From contig CAJNDS010002412.1 of NCBI GenBank assembly GCA_905221605.1, forward strand, positions 660,886 to 724,885: a DNA stretch of 64,000 bases, written 5' to 3'. The translations under genes were made by a program, and so were the position numbers. Shown piece by piece: positions 9,486-18,425 of the stretch. The notes below the pieces were generated by a model. The model did not search any database. It saw only the letters and a list, made by a program, of their open reading frames with translations, and had not been told where the DNA came from. Position 1 is the first letter of the stretch. Every line of letters begins with the position of its first letter. Source of the stretch: Symbiodinium natans (lineage: Eukaryota > Sar > Dinophyceae > Suessiales > Symbiodiniaceae).

Positions 9486-12400
9486 ATGTGGGAGCTCCGC
9501 CGGGCCAATGTCGCCATGGAGCTGCCACAGGCGGAGCGGCCGGATTTGCCCGGCCGCTTCATCCGCACCGTCTTCGTGGCCTCAAATGTTCGGCAAGGTG
9601 GGCGCGGCACGTACGAGAGTGCGAAGCAGTGGGATTTGGCCAAAGTGCATCTGCTGCTGGAGATCGACCTTAGGCTTGTAGAAGATGCAGAAGTCCAGAG
9701 GTTGAGGCTTTGCACTCCCGAGGACGCGGAAAGCATCCCACGAGAGATGATTGAGTGCAGCACACTGAAGCTCGAAGACAAAGAGAGGGTTGTTGGCTTC
9801 AAATGGAACGAAGTGCAGTGTCGGGCAACAGGAAGCACGGTGTACTTCAATGTGCGAGTGCTGTTGAAGGAGGAGGGAGACGATTGGCCAGAGCCCTTGT
9901 CACGGGAGTTGTTTCCAAAGGAATACGATTTCCCTGGCCACGAGGTTACCATGCAATGCAGAACATTTGCAGCAGAGGTCAGGGCATTCAATGCCTTCAG
10001 AGGCCGACAGCGCCACCACATAACCGGCTTGACGTTTCAGAGCTGGAGCAGCGTTGAATGCGCCACAGGGCGAGATCTGATGTTCTGGGTGGACCTTTTG
10101 ATGCTCACTGGTGGGTTGTACTACCTCGATGTGGGGACGGATGTGCAACAGCTCTTCTTGTTTTCAGAAGAAAACTACGACTACCTTGCCTTGAATATTT
10201 TTGGAATTGCAATTCCTATGGTCACTACAGCAATGGATGCACTCAAGTGGAGTGAAGGAGCAGTTGCCCGACCCCAAGCTGATTGGGTCAAGCGAATCAT
10301 CCCTTTCAGTGCCCTTCGGGCTTCGCTGATTGTAGTCTTGGTGCTGACACAGTGCCATATGCTGCTCTTGGTTGTTGCATCAGCATCGATGCGGATCAAG
10401 CATGACTTGCTGTTGGGTGCGAAGCATGCCGAGGTGGCTGAAGCTGTTGTGTCGGCAGGTTTGCAGAGCAACTACTGGTTTCTACTCCTCGTGGGCATCC
10501 AGTCGGTTTCAGGAGATGCGTTTCAAAGTCTGACCTTTTCACTGACCGTTTCCTGTATGAGCTTGGCGTTTGGGTTCGCAACCAGAGATAAGACCGACAC
10601 AAGAGTGCTGAACGTGCCTGGAAAGTTGGGCTGGAGCCCAACCTTTGCGGCCTTGTTCTCTGCCCGAGTGTTAGAAATCACCAGCCGGCTCTTGGCCTTC
10701 AACATGATACACCTCGCGACCAGGACCGCAGTGCCCATTGGTGGGCCCGTAGCTGTTGCCCTCATGGTGGCTGCTGCTTGGTTTGTCTTCCCCGAAGCTG
10801 ACAAGTCTCTTGTGCTGGCAGCTGTGATTGGCCACCCGGGCCAAGTGATGCTGGGGATGCGCTCTTGCATCCCCTTGAGGTTCTCCATTAGGATGCACGC
10901 GTTGCTCCAACTGATAGCTGTGATCCTTCAAGGTCTGGTGCGCATCAATGAAAGCTTGCTGCCAGAGGCCAGGGCAGTGCCATGGGCCATCGTAGTGGTA
11001 TCTCTAGCCACCAGCATCGGGAGCAGCTTGGGGCTATGTTGGCTTTCGCATATTGGTGACGGCATCAGGCACCCTGTCTTGGAAGAGGCAGGAAAGGGTG
11101 AAGCCCTGACTTGCACGAAGCTGGCGGCTGCTCTCGGCCTTTCCCAGCTGCCGCTTCCGGTGCTTGCCGCGGCGGACGAGCTATCGCTGGATCTCGAGGC
11201 CCTCGAAGACGACCGGATTCTCTTAAGGTTGGCGACAGCAAAGACCCCGGTCATTGTGCCTTCCTTTTGCATGAAGGAGGTCGTTTCGAAGTGCGATCAG
11301 CCTTTTGAGCAGCTGCAGCACATCAATGTGATTCATGCCGATTTTTCCGAATGCGATGCAGATTTAACATCCTTAGAATACCCTTGGGATCGCTTAGAGT
11401 GGATGAACCTCAAAGTGATTCGCTTCAAAGAGCGGAAAGTCCCAGCCGCATTGATGGCCATGTTGGCTCGTTGCAAGCAGCTGGAAGAGGTCATCTTCGC
11501 AGAGTGCCAGGAGACGGATGATGCTGCCTGGGAGCATCTCGAGGATTCCCAGTGGCTAAAGCTGCGAATGGCCGATTTTGCTGGGTGTTTCGAAGGTTGC
11601 GACCGCAAAGGAGGACTTATTCTTCAGACCTTGTTCAAGTCCACCAAGCTCGAAGTGTTGGACTGGAGCAGAAACGGGTTCTGGTTGCCTGAGGCAGAGG
11701 CGGACTTGTTGGCTTCGAATCCTCAGTGCAACAAACCGGCGGCATCTCCTTGGACTTGGCGCAACCTCGAAATCGTCCGTTTCGAAGGCGGGAAAATCCC
11801 AGCCGCAGTGCTGATCATGTTAGCTCGTTGCGAGCGGCTGGAAGAGATCAAATTCGATTGGTGTGGGAGTACTGATTGTTGGGAACACCTTAAGGACGCG
11901 CAGTGGCCGAAGCTGAAAGTGGCCAATTTCCATCGGTGCTTCCTTGAGGACACGAAAGCTGGCGCCATGGTGCTCCAAACCTTGGCCAGGAGTGCTGAGC
12001 TCGAAGTGCTGGACTTTGATCTCAACTGCACCACGACGGAGGAATGGGATGAGCTGTTTGCCCAGGGCTACTGGCCGAAGCTGCAGTGGGAGAAGTGTGA
12101 TTTTGGCGATCATCGCCCGAGCGACCGATTTCGACCGCGGGCAGCAGCAGAGTCGGCGGAGATTCTGCCCAGATATGTGACTCACGTGGAGATGCAGAAT
12201 GAGGCGGGTCATCTCGATGCTTCGGTGCTGCCATGGCTGGCCAAGTGCCGAGACATCGAATTCTTCCATGCGAGTTCTGGTACGGAGATGCCAGTTTGGG
12301 CTTGGCAATCTTTGGAAAAGGCCACTTGGCCGAATCTCAGGGTAGCGAATTTCTGGGGCTGCTTCGATGAACTCAGCGAAGGACTGGACGGAGCCCCTGC

Positions 12401-13442
12401 CGTGCTGCAGCTGTTGGCACGCAGCCGGCACCTGGAGATCATCGATCTTGATGGTTGTGGCCACATCGCAGCGGCGGCTTGGGAGCTGCTGCGGGAGGCA
12501 CAGTGGATGGAGCTGAAGGAAGCTTCTTGGTATTTCTGCTTCAGGAGACGCGCACCAGCCCGCGACAAGGCTGGTGTGGTGATGCAACTCATGTCACGCT
12601 GCGAGAGCTTGGAAAAGATCAGTTTGAGGTCGTGCAATGGCATATCAGATGAGGATTTCAAGTTGCTGGGCGGAGCCTCATGGCCCGAGTTGAGAGACGC
12701 GAATTTCGCCGACTGTTTCGAGGAGTGCGAAACTTCGACTCGGCGGACGGTGCTGCAAGCGTTGAGCCGCTGCCGAAAGCTGGAGCGCTTGAACTTCGCG
12801 TCCTGCGAAACCACTGCCGAAGATCTGCTGGAGCTGCCCAGCGGCTGTTGGCCCAATCTGAAACTTGAAGAGTGCAGGGGCTTTGAGTGCAGCACATGGG
12901 ATGACGATGGTACGGAGATGTATGACATGCAGTATGACATGCAAAGGCAGCTGCAGCGCCTGCGACAAGCAGATCTGGAAGCGACCGGCAGCAGTGGGTT
13001 GTCCATCCAAATCGAAGAGCCCGCAGCGGACGTGCCTGATGTTGCAGCACCAGGCACAGATGAAGAACCGCTGCAAGTGCCCGGTGGTTGTTTGCCCGAT
13101 CTCAAGTCTGATGACTTCGATGGTTCAGAGGAGCAGTTGGATCCCACATTCCAGGAATCAGAGCAGAACCAGGCCAACAGGTTGTCCATCCAACCTGAAG
13201 AACCACCCTTTGGGGAGGTGGAGAATGCGGGGGCCAAGAAGGCCAAAGCCAGCAAATCTCATGGAAAGGCGAAGAGAGCTAAGATTAAAGTCAAAGCTAA
13301 GACGAAGGCCAGAAAGGCAGCGGCAGATGAGATGAGCGCCAGAGAAAGCTTTTCCACTGAAGTTGTTGAAGCAGCACACGCCACGGAGGATGAGGAGGAG
13401 CCGCTTGCGCAAGATGCAACGCCAAAGCTTGGCAAAACATGA
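9486..13442 (+). CDS. XKR-domain/leucine-rich-repeat fusion protein, copy 3 (complete)
   Basis: Intronless, 1,318 aa from the first in-frame ATG (MWELRRANVAME). Same layout as copy 2: soluble N-terminus, XKR-like multi-pass membrane domain at about 198-520 (YYLDVGTDVQQ; SGDAFQSLTFSL), leucine-rich repeats at about 605-1,130, an acidic Glu/Pro-rich linker and a Lys/Ala-rich tail ending in LGKT. Differences from copy 2 look sparse in the membrane domain and denser in the repeats, for example around 11870-12030, where several residues and short indels change. The repeats are probably cytosolic and could sense a partner or ligand; that is inference. It is the only copy in the window intact at both ends. 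Confidence 0.85.
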   Translation: MWELRRANVAMELPQAERPDLPGRFIRTVFVASNVRQGGRGTYESAKQWDLAKVHLLLEIDLRLVEDAEVQRLRLCTPEDAESIPREMIECSTLKLEDKERVVGFKWNEVQCRATGSTVYFNVRVLLKEEGDDWPEPLSRELFPKEYDFPGHEVTMQCRTFAAEVRAFNAFRGRQRHHITGLTFQSWSSVECATGRDLMFWVDLLMLTGGLYYLDVGTDVQQLFLFSEENYDYLALNIFGIAIPMVTTAMDALKWSEGAVARPQADWVKRIIPFSALRASLIVVLVLTQCHMLLLVVASASMRIKHDLLLGAKHAEVAEAVVSAGLQSNYWFLLLVGIQSVSGDAFQSLTFSLTVSCMSLAFGFATRDKTDTRVLNVPGKLGWSPTFAALFSARVLEITSRLLAFNMIHLATRTAVPIGGPVAVALMVAAAWFVFPEADKSLVLAAVIGHPGQVMLGMRSCIPLRFSIRMHALLQLIAVILQGLVRINESLLPEARAVPWAIVVVSLATSIGSSLGLCWLSHIGDGIRHPVLEEAGKGEALTCTKLAAALGLSQLPLPVLAAADELSLDLEALEDDRILLRLATAKTPVIVPSFCMKEVVSKCDQPFEQLQHINVIHADFSECDADLTSLEYPWDRLEWMNLKVIRFKERKVPAALMAMLARCKQLEEVIFAECQETDDAAWEHLEDSQWLKLRMADFAGCFEGCDRKGGLILQTLFKSTKLEVLDWSRNGFWLPEAEADLLASNPQCNKPAASPWTWRNLEIVRFEGGKIPAAVLIMLARCERLEEIKFDWCGSTDCWEHLKDAQWPKLKVANFHRCFLEDTKAGAMVLQTLARSAELEVLDFDLNCTTTEEWDELFAQGYWPKLQWEKCDFGDHRPSDRFRPRAAAESAEILPRYVTHVEMQNEAGHLDASVLPWLAKCRDIEFFHASSGTEMPVWAWQSLEKATWPNLRVANFWGCFDELSEGLDGAPAVLQLLARSRHLEIIDLDGCGHIAAAAWELLREAQWMELKEASWYFCFRRRAPARDKAGVVMQLMSRCESLEKISLRSCNGISDEDFKLLGGASWPELRDANFADCFEECETSTRRTVLQALSRCRKLERLNFASCETTAEDLLELPSGCWPNLKLEECRGFECSTWDDDGTEMYDMQYDMQRQLQRLRQADLEATGSSGLSIQIEEPAADVPDVAAPGTDEEPLQVPGGCLPDLKSDDFDGSEEQLDPTFQESEQNQANRLSIQPEEPPFGEVENAGAKKAKASKSHGKAKRAKIKVKAKTKARKAAADEMSARESFSTEVVEAAHATEDEEEPLAQDATPKLGKT

Positions 13443-14245
13443 CGCCGGTGGCCTTCCTGTGCCGTTGTCGAGCTTCAGACTTCAGGCCAAGAGACCCGAA
13501 GCTGAAAACGTCCGCTAAACCCTACACCCTAAACTCTAAACCCTAAACCCGAAACCCTAAAGCCTGAACCTATACCCTAAACCCAAAGCCCTAACTCTGT
13601 CGAATCCAGCAATAACATGAAGTACTTGGAGGTTCATGGGGACTTATCGCCCCAATTTTAACTCTACTTACAATCTGCTTAGAGGGGACTCAGGGGGCTT
13701 GTAGAGTTGTAATTCAGTTATAAGCACCTGAACCTCCATGTAGACATGAGTTGCCATCGCTCTTTCAAATATGTCTTGCGGTTCGGTCCTTTTCCAGGCA
13801 CTCTTGGGATGGGTGGGCGGTTTAGGGTTTAGCGCCTCCCAAGTCTTCAGGTCCTGTCGCTTCAGTTCTTTGGGCGTGTTCTTGAGGGTGATCTACATGT
13901 TTTCAGTGCTGAACCACGCATCTTTTTTTCTGGTGTGCCCCTATGGAGCCAACGGGATGGCCGCCAGCTTCTCATTCACACTCTTCTTGGAGCAGTGGTG
14001 TAATCTCATACCCCAAAATCCCACCCAGGGCACCTTCTACAGCCGAGTTAGAACAGGGCCAAGCCGGGATGTGTGACACCAGCACGTGTTGAATCAGAAT
14101 CTGCTCAACGCCGAGCCCTACGCCCAAGTATGGGCCTGGAAGGATAAGGCGCCGGATCTCCTCTCGCTTCTCTCGGAGGGCTTGCTAGCAGTATTCGACT
14201 TTTCATTGGATGCGCACTTTGCCACATGATCCGGATCTTGATGTG
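13443..14245. other. Spacer downstream of XKR-LRR copy 3
   Basis: It starts with the shared degenerate CCCTAAA stretch (13517-13600), then a family B inverted-repeat element (13622-13742), then unique sequence leading into the small membrane-protein gene. No gene is seen. Confidence 0.7.
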
Positions 14246-14258
14246 ATTTTGGCTAAAG
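14246..14258 (+). other. Mutated spliced-leader relic
   Basis: ATTTTGGCTAAAG at the position matching the relic at 7700 differs from the leader 3' end by one base. It sits about 200 bp upstream of the ATG of the intact small membrane-protein gene and supports an mRNA-derived origin for its 5' region. Confidence 0.55.
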
Positions 14259-14461
14259 AGGGCTTGAGAATAGGAACAGGCCGATTTTTCAGGAGTAGTT
14301 TGCCACGATTGCTCACCGATGGCTCGCAGCTTGTGCGGTGCTCAGGGGTGGGGGATGTGACGCGCGCAGCAGCAGCTGCAAAATGCCCCAAATTTGCTTT
14401 GATAGAGCTTGAAACTAGACATCCCTTTACTGTGCTTCAGTGCCTCGTCTCTCAACATGGC

Positions 14462-14917
14462 ATGCCAATGAGCCTTGTCAGGTCCTTCGTCGCGGTGGTG
14501 GTGGGTGGCCTGAGCGCATGGGCTTTGTGCCAGTGCTTTGTGAACTCACCCGCCGCAAAGCGTGAGATCAATGTTGTCCGATACGATGAGATGCCGGCGG
14601 AAAGGCCAGGATACTACCCGGTGGGCAACGCCAAGCGGACGGCACCTTACGGCGAGCGCGACCCTCTCCCAGAAGGCTATGGCATTCGCACTGGTCTGTC
14701 GGACCTGCTGAAGCCATTGAACGCGGAGGCCGGCGTCGTTGCGAAGGAGGACAGCATCCCCACCGTCCTTGTGATGGTGTTTGGTATTGTGATGCTCTTC
14801 CTCTTCTACTTGCTCCTGCTGCTGCTCGACAACCAGTCCGTGCTGCTTCCGCCCGAGGACGAGTTCGACGAGTATGTGGCCAACTTCTTGCCATACTTCT
14901 TCTTCGGTGAGAAGTGA
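14462..14917 (+). CDS. Small membrane protein, possibly plastid-targeted
   Basis: 151 aa from MPMSLVRSF. The frame is open further upstream, but that stretch includes the leader relic, so I chose the ATG after it. A hydrophobic N-terminal segment (SFVAVVVGGLSAWALC) looks like a signal peptide and is followed at once by FVNSP, reminiscent of the FVAP motif after signal peptides of peridinin-plastid proteins. A soluble middle (about 35-100) leads to one strong membrane helix (VLVMVFGIVMLFLFYLLLLLL) and an acidic C-terminus ending FFFGEK. I do not recognise the family. Plastid targeting is inference. No introns are visible, in line with a retroposed origin. Its 5' part was copied into the XKR-LRR array. 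Confidence 0.7.
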   Translation: MPMSLVRSFVAVVVGGLSAWALCQCFVNSPAAKREINVVRYDEMPAERPGYYPVGNAKRTAPYGERDPLPEGYGIRTGLSDLLKPLNAEAGVVAKEDSIPTVLVMVFGIVMLFLFYLLLLLLDNQSVLLPPEDEFDEYVANFLPYFFFGEK

Positions 14918-15249
14918 GTGAAGTGTAGAGAGAGTAGAGATGAGCAGGGCAGGCTGAGACTCTCCAGCCCTTGTGGGCGACGTTTGCAGTGACCTGCTGC
15001 GCATGGTGAGAGCCTGCCGTCCGAGTTTTTGCAAAAAGCCAGAGCTTGTCTTGTAGAGGATGGTGCCTGTGTTATGCTGCATCGCATCAGAAGTTTGCGA
15101 CTGTGTCCTGAGGATCTTCCTCGTTCTTCGGAACGAGGCTGCAAGCACCTAGTAGACTTCTGTGCGCAGCTGCTTTGTTTCAAGGCGTGGCCTTACCAAA
15201 AAACGGCGGCCCTTCCTTTACTTAACTTTCCACACCCCCGAGCGCTGAG
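14918..15249. other. Intergenic region
   Basis: Holds the 3' flank of the small membrane-protein gene and the 5' flank of the next gene. No repeat, RNA gene or telomeric unit is seen. Confidence 0.6.
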
Positions 15250-15504
15250 ATGGAGTCTTTCAAGAGCCTCCTGGCCAAATCGGACGGCGCCGACAGCGAC
15301 GCCGACAGCGTGGCTGAGGTGGTCCAACTCTCCGGTCTCGTGCCGCCCCTGCAGCTCGACACGCAGGACTTGTTGTTGCAGGGAATGGGGGAATTCGGGC
15401 CCTACATATATATATATATATATGTATATATGTATATATGTATATATGTATATATGTATATATGTATATATGTATATATGTATATATGTATATATGTATA
15501 TATG

Positions 15505-15535
<31 letters not shown>

Positions 15536-15896
15536 CCCCTTCAAGGGACCATACAGGGTACCTGATTCCCCCATTCCCTGCTGACCAACAGTAAGAGGAG
15601 TGCACGATGGTCATCATCATGCCCCGGAACAAGACTGCAGGGGGTATCGTGGACCACAAGGAGACTGTGGAGAACCCTTTGACCAAGGCGAAGCGCATCT
15701 TTGATATGCCCAACAACCATGACAGCTGCAAGACGCTGGCCAAGCTTGAGCACATCAAGTCGGATGAGCCCATGTCCATGGACCTTTATCAGGCAGCACT
15801 CGTAGCAATATGGAGTGTGGCTGCATCAAAGGACTGGTTATCATGAATCGCAGCTGCTTCACGTTGCTTCCACATTCTTTTTGCCTCATCACCATC

Positions 15897-15927
<31 letters not shown>

Positions 15928-17851
15928 TGATAATCATCACGGGGTCACGTTGCCCTTGTCATGATCGCGGTCCTCATGTTCATCTTCATGATGCTTGCCG
16001 TCTTCGCCATCACTGTCGTAGTCACGGTATGTCATGGTCAACTCATGATTGTCGTAGTCACCGTCGTAATCGTCACCGTCATCCCGTCCTTATCCTCGTC
16101 GAGCCGTCGTCGTGGTCAGCCTTACGTGCACGTCATATTTCGTTGCGGTGTCATTGCAGTGACGTTTCAGAGGCAGCGCTTCTAAACCCTAAACCCTAAA
16201 CCCTAAACCCTAAACCCTAAACCCTAAACCCTAAACCCTAAACCCTAAACGAGCTGTTGAGGCCGACATCCGCAAACGCTTCATGGATGTCCTTAAAGAG
16301 TCCGGATTCAAGGCTCGCTTTCCGTGCAGGTGTGAAGTGTCGGATGAGGGGACACACGAGTGGGTTTAGGGTTTAGGGTTTAGGGTTTAGGGCTTAGGGC
16401 TTTGAGGTGGTGGCGGGTTTGGCATTTAGCTGCTAGCTGCAGCTGGGTTCAGGGTTTAGGGTCTGCGGAGCTCGGAATATCCAATTCGCACGGTCGGGAG
16501 TGCGGCACTCGACCGCGGTCGAGGAAAACAGGATGCTGGAGAGCTGCCGACACGAAAACCCTGAACGCTGAGTCTGCAGCGTAAGGGTCTGAGCTCGTGT
16601 GCTTGTTGTTGAGTGAAGCTCTGGTAGGGTGGTGGGAGTTGCAAAGAAGTTAAGCAGGCAGCAAAGAGAGGGCTCCAACTTTGCGGTTGGGGTTCCTTTG
16701 TATGTGCGCGCTGTTAAACTTGCGACGCGCACGCGCCCCTGCCGGTGCCAGACCTGGTCTTGGGACCTGCCAAGAACTCCCTTGAACCTTCCCCAAGGCC
16801 CCCCGCCCTCCACACCAGCCGTGCTTGCTGATGCTTCTGACAAGGCTCCTTGAATTTCCAGTGGTTGTCTCCAAGGCCCCCCACCATGGTACTCAACAGA
16901 CAAAGCACCCCTGAAGCCAGAGCTTCTGGTATTCCCAAGATTCCCAAGAAGGTTCTCAGGGGGTCCCCGCAGGGTCGGGCAAATCCACCCAAAATTCCCA
17001 AAGCCGATCCGGCATACCGGACGGTCCCCAGAAAATCCCCCACAAGGTCTACAGGTTGGTGCACACGATTCCGTAAAGATTCACCGGCACCGACACCGTG
17101 CAAAAGCCCGGTGGTCGCATGGCGTGGGTTCCACGGTCCTCCTCCATGGAAGAGCTGCCAAGAGTACCTTCCCTCCCCAAAATCATCCAGCACGTCGCCC
17201 CAGACTCGGTAGAAAGGTGGAGGGTTTTTAAGGTTTTTGTGGCTTAGGGTTTAGGGTTTACTTCTACAAAGCCCGAAGCCGTGAATCCCTGAACGCGCTG
17301 CGGAGGCGCAACCATTCCCGAGCATTGATCGGGATGAGACGTTCCTCAAGCCACTGGCCTTGTAGAGGGTTGAGGACCTGCGGAATTCAGGGTTGAACGG
17401 TATTGATGGTATTGGGAAAGGAGGGATTTAGGAGTCGGGTTCAGGCTGGTATAAGGTTTGGGGATTTCGGGTCTGGCTTTTGCAGATCAGGGTCGAGGTT
17501 TTGAACGAGCGTGGGTTGGAGCGCGTTTACAGGGTTTCACGCTTCGTGGCTGCGGTGGATCAGGCTTTCAAAAACCCTCCCCACCCCTATTCTAGACACA
17601 GGCCACTCTTCCGATACTCAGAGGCTTGAAAACCCTAAACCCTAAACCCTAAACCTTGAACCCTAAACCCTAAACCCTAAACCCTAAACCCTGAACCCTA
17701 AACCCTACACCCTAAACCCTAAACCCCAAACCCTAAACCGATAGATCTCCCCCAAAGGCTCTATTTGCCCCTCGATGGCGAGCACATCGCCGTGATGGCA
17801 GAGCACCTGGAGTACGACATGCCGGTGAAGGAGCACCTCTTGCCTTCCTAA
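15250..17851 (+). CDS. Unrecognised multi-exon gene (exons incomplete)
   Basis: A first exon at 15250-15381 encodes 44 aa starting [20 protein letters not shown]. After a family C inverted-repeat element, coding resumes near 15601 ([19 protein letters not shown]) to about 15800. Further coding islands are 16254-16329 ([22 protein letters not shown] donor), 17486-17563 ([20 protein letters not shown] donor) and a last island at 17741-17851 ending KEHLLPS and a TAA. A CCCTAAA array precedes the third island and a TTTAGGG array follows it. An ATC microsatellite lies at 15892-15930. I could not join every exon in phase, so some exons are missing or misplaced. No known domain is recognised. Confidence 0.5.
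15382..15584. mobile_element. Inverted-repeat element, family C, with TATATATG minisatellite core
   Basis: The ends are inverted copies: GGAATGGGGGAATTC on the left and a run with ATTCCCCCATTCCCTGC on the right. The core is a long run of 8-bp TATATATG units (15406-15535). It lies exactly between two coding islands of the gene at 15250, so it probably forms or fills an intron. The second copy is at 46374-46467. Confidence 0.65.
16180..16250. repeat. CCCTAAA array, about ten perfect units
   Basis: A perfect C-strand telomeric run that stops four bases before the coding island at 16254. A TTTAGGG run lies beyond that island at 16363-16395. Confidence 0.95.
17629..17738. repeat. CCCTAAA array before the last exon of the 15.2-kb gene
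   Basis: About fifteen units with a few variants (cttgaa, ctacac). They lead directly into the coding island ending at 17851. Confidence 0.95.
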
Positions 17852-18019
17852 GTTTGCCCGGGGTGTCGGGGTGGACCACATGCAGCCTCAAGGAAGGCTG
17901 ATGCGGGGTGTCAAGGGAGAAGCCGTGGCCCTGACCCCAAACCAGAAACCCCAAACCCGAAACCCGAAACCCAACCGTAGACCCTTTGTGTTCTTTTGGA
18001 TTCTTCCGGAGTCTCGCAG

Positions 18020-18425
18020 TGCAACTTCAAACGGCCTACAATGAGTAAAATTCTGCTGTGGGAAGGGGTATTTGCCGAAACAGCTGTGGCGATGCTTGCA
18101 CCCAAGATTGATGCACTGAGGCGCATGGCCCTGGGAAGAAACCGCAATGCTGCACAGCCAGGGTAACTTACGGTATCCTTGTCTGTCAGCTTTTTTGTTT
18201 TAAAGTTTTGGACACATGTTTCGTAGGTTTTGCATGGTTTTTGTGCAGATTGAGACCGTGGCCGCGCAAGGTAAACCTGAAGCTCTAAACCCCGCAGCTT
18301 CTTCGGGGTTCTTGGGCTGGGGTTTCGAGCCTGAAACCCCCCAAAACCGCAACCCCTCCCTAAACCCCGTTCTTGTCAACAGGAGTCAGTCTATGAGACG
18401 GTAGAGCCGCACGGACCCTACCCAG
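18020..18425 (+). CDS. Unrecognised gene fragment with a 22-nt microexon
   Basis: Three exons join in phase. 18020-18162 is preceded by CAG, contains an ATG at 18041 (MSKILLWEGVFAETAV) and ends at GG|GTAACT. 18249-18270, only 22 nt, encodes LRPWPRK between ...TGCAG and GTAAAC. 18383-18425 encodes ESVYETVEPHGPYP between ...ACAG and GTCCGG. All three donors are GT, unusual for this window. Later exons were not found. It could be the start of a gene whose remainder is too divergent to see, or extra exons of the gene just upstream. Function unknown. Confidence 0.5.

Larger units (their letters stand above)
1..14562. repeat. Tandem array of XKR-LRR gene units (period about 6.5 kb)
   Basis: Three units follow one another: a partial unit from the left edge, a second with its gene at 2966-6829, and a third with its gene at 9486-13442. 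Matching gene starts are 6,520 bp apart. Each unit has a shared 1.4-kb 5' flank, the gene, a degenerate CCCTAAA stretch just after the stop, and then a 5' fragment of the small membrane-protein gene. That fragment ends at the same base in units 1 and 2 (1497 and 8013, after caaagcg), and the matching point in the intact gene is 14562. The spacers differ: unit 1 lacks roughly 800 bp present in units 2 and 3. The same degenerate telomeric pattern follows all three stops, so that stretch predates the duplications. Confidence 0.9.
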
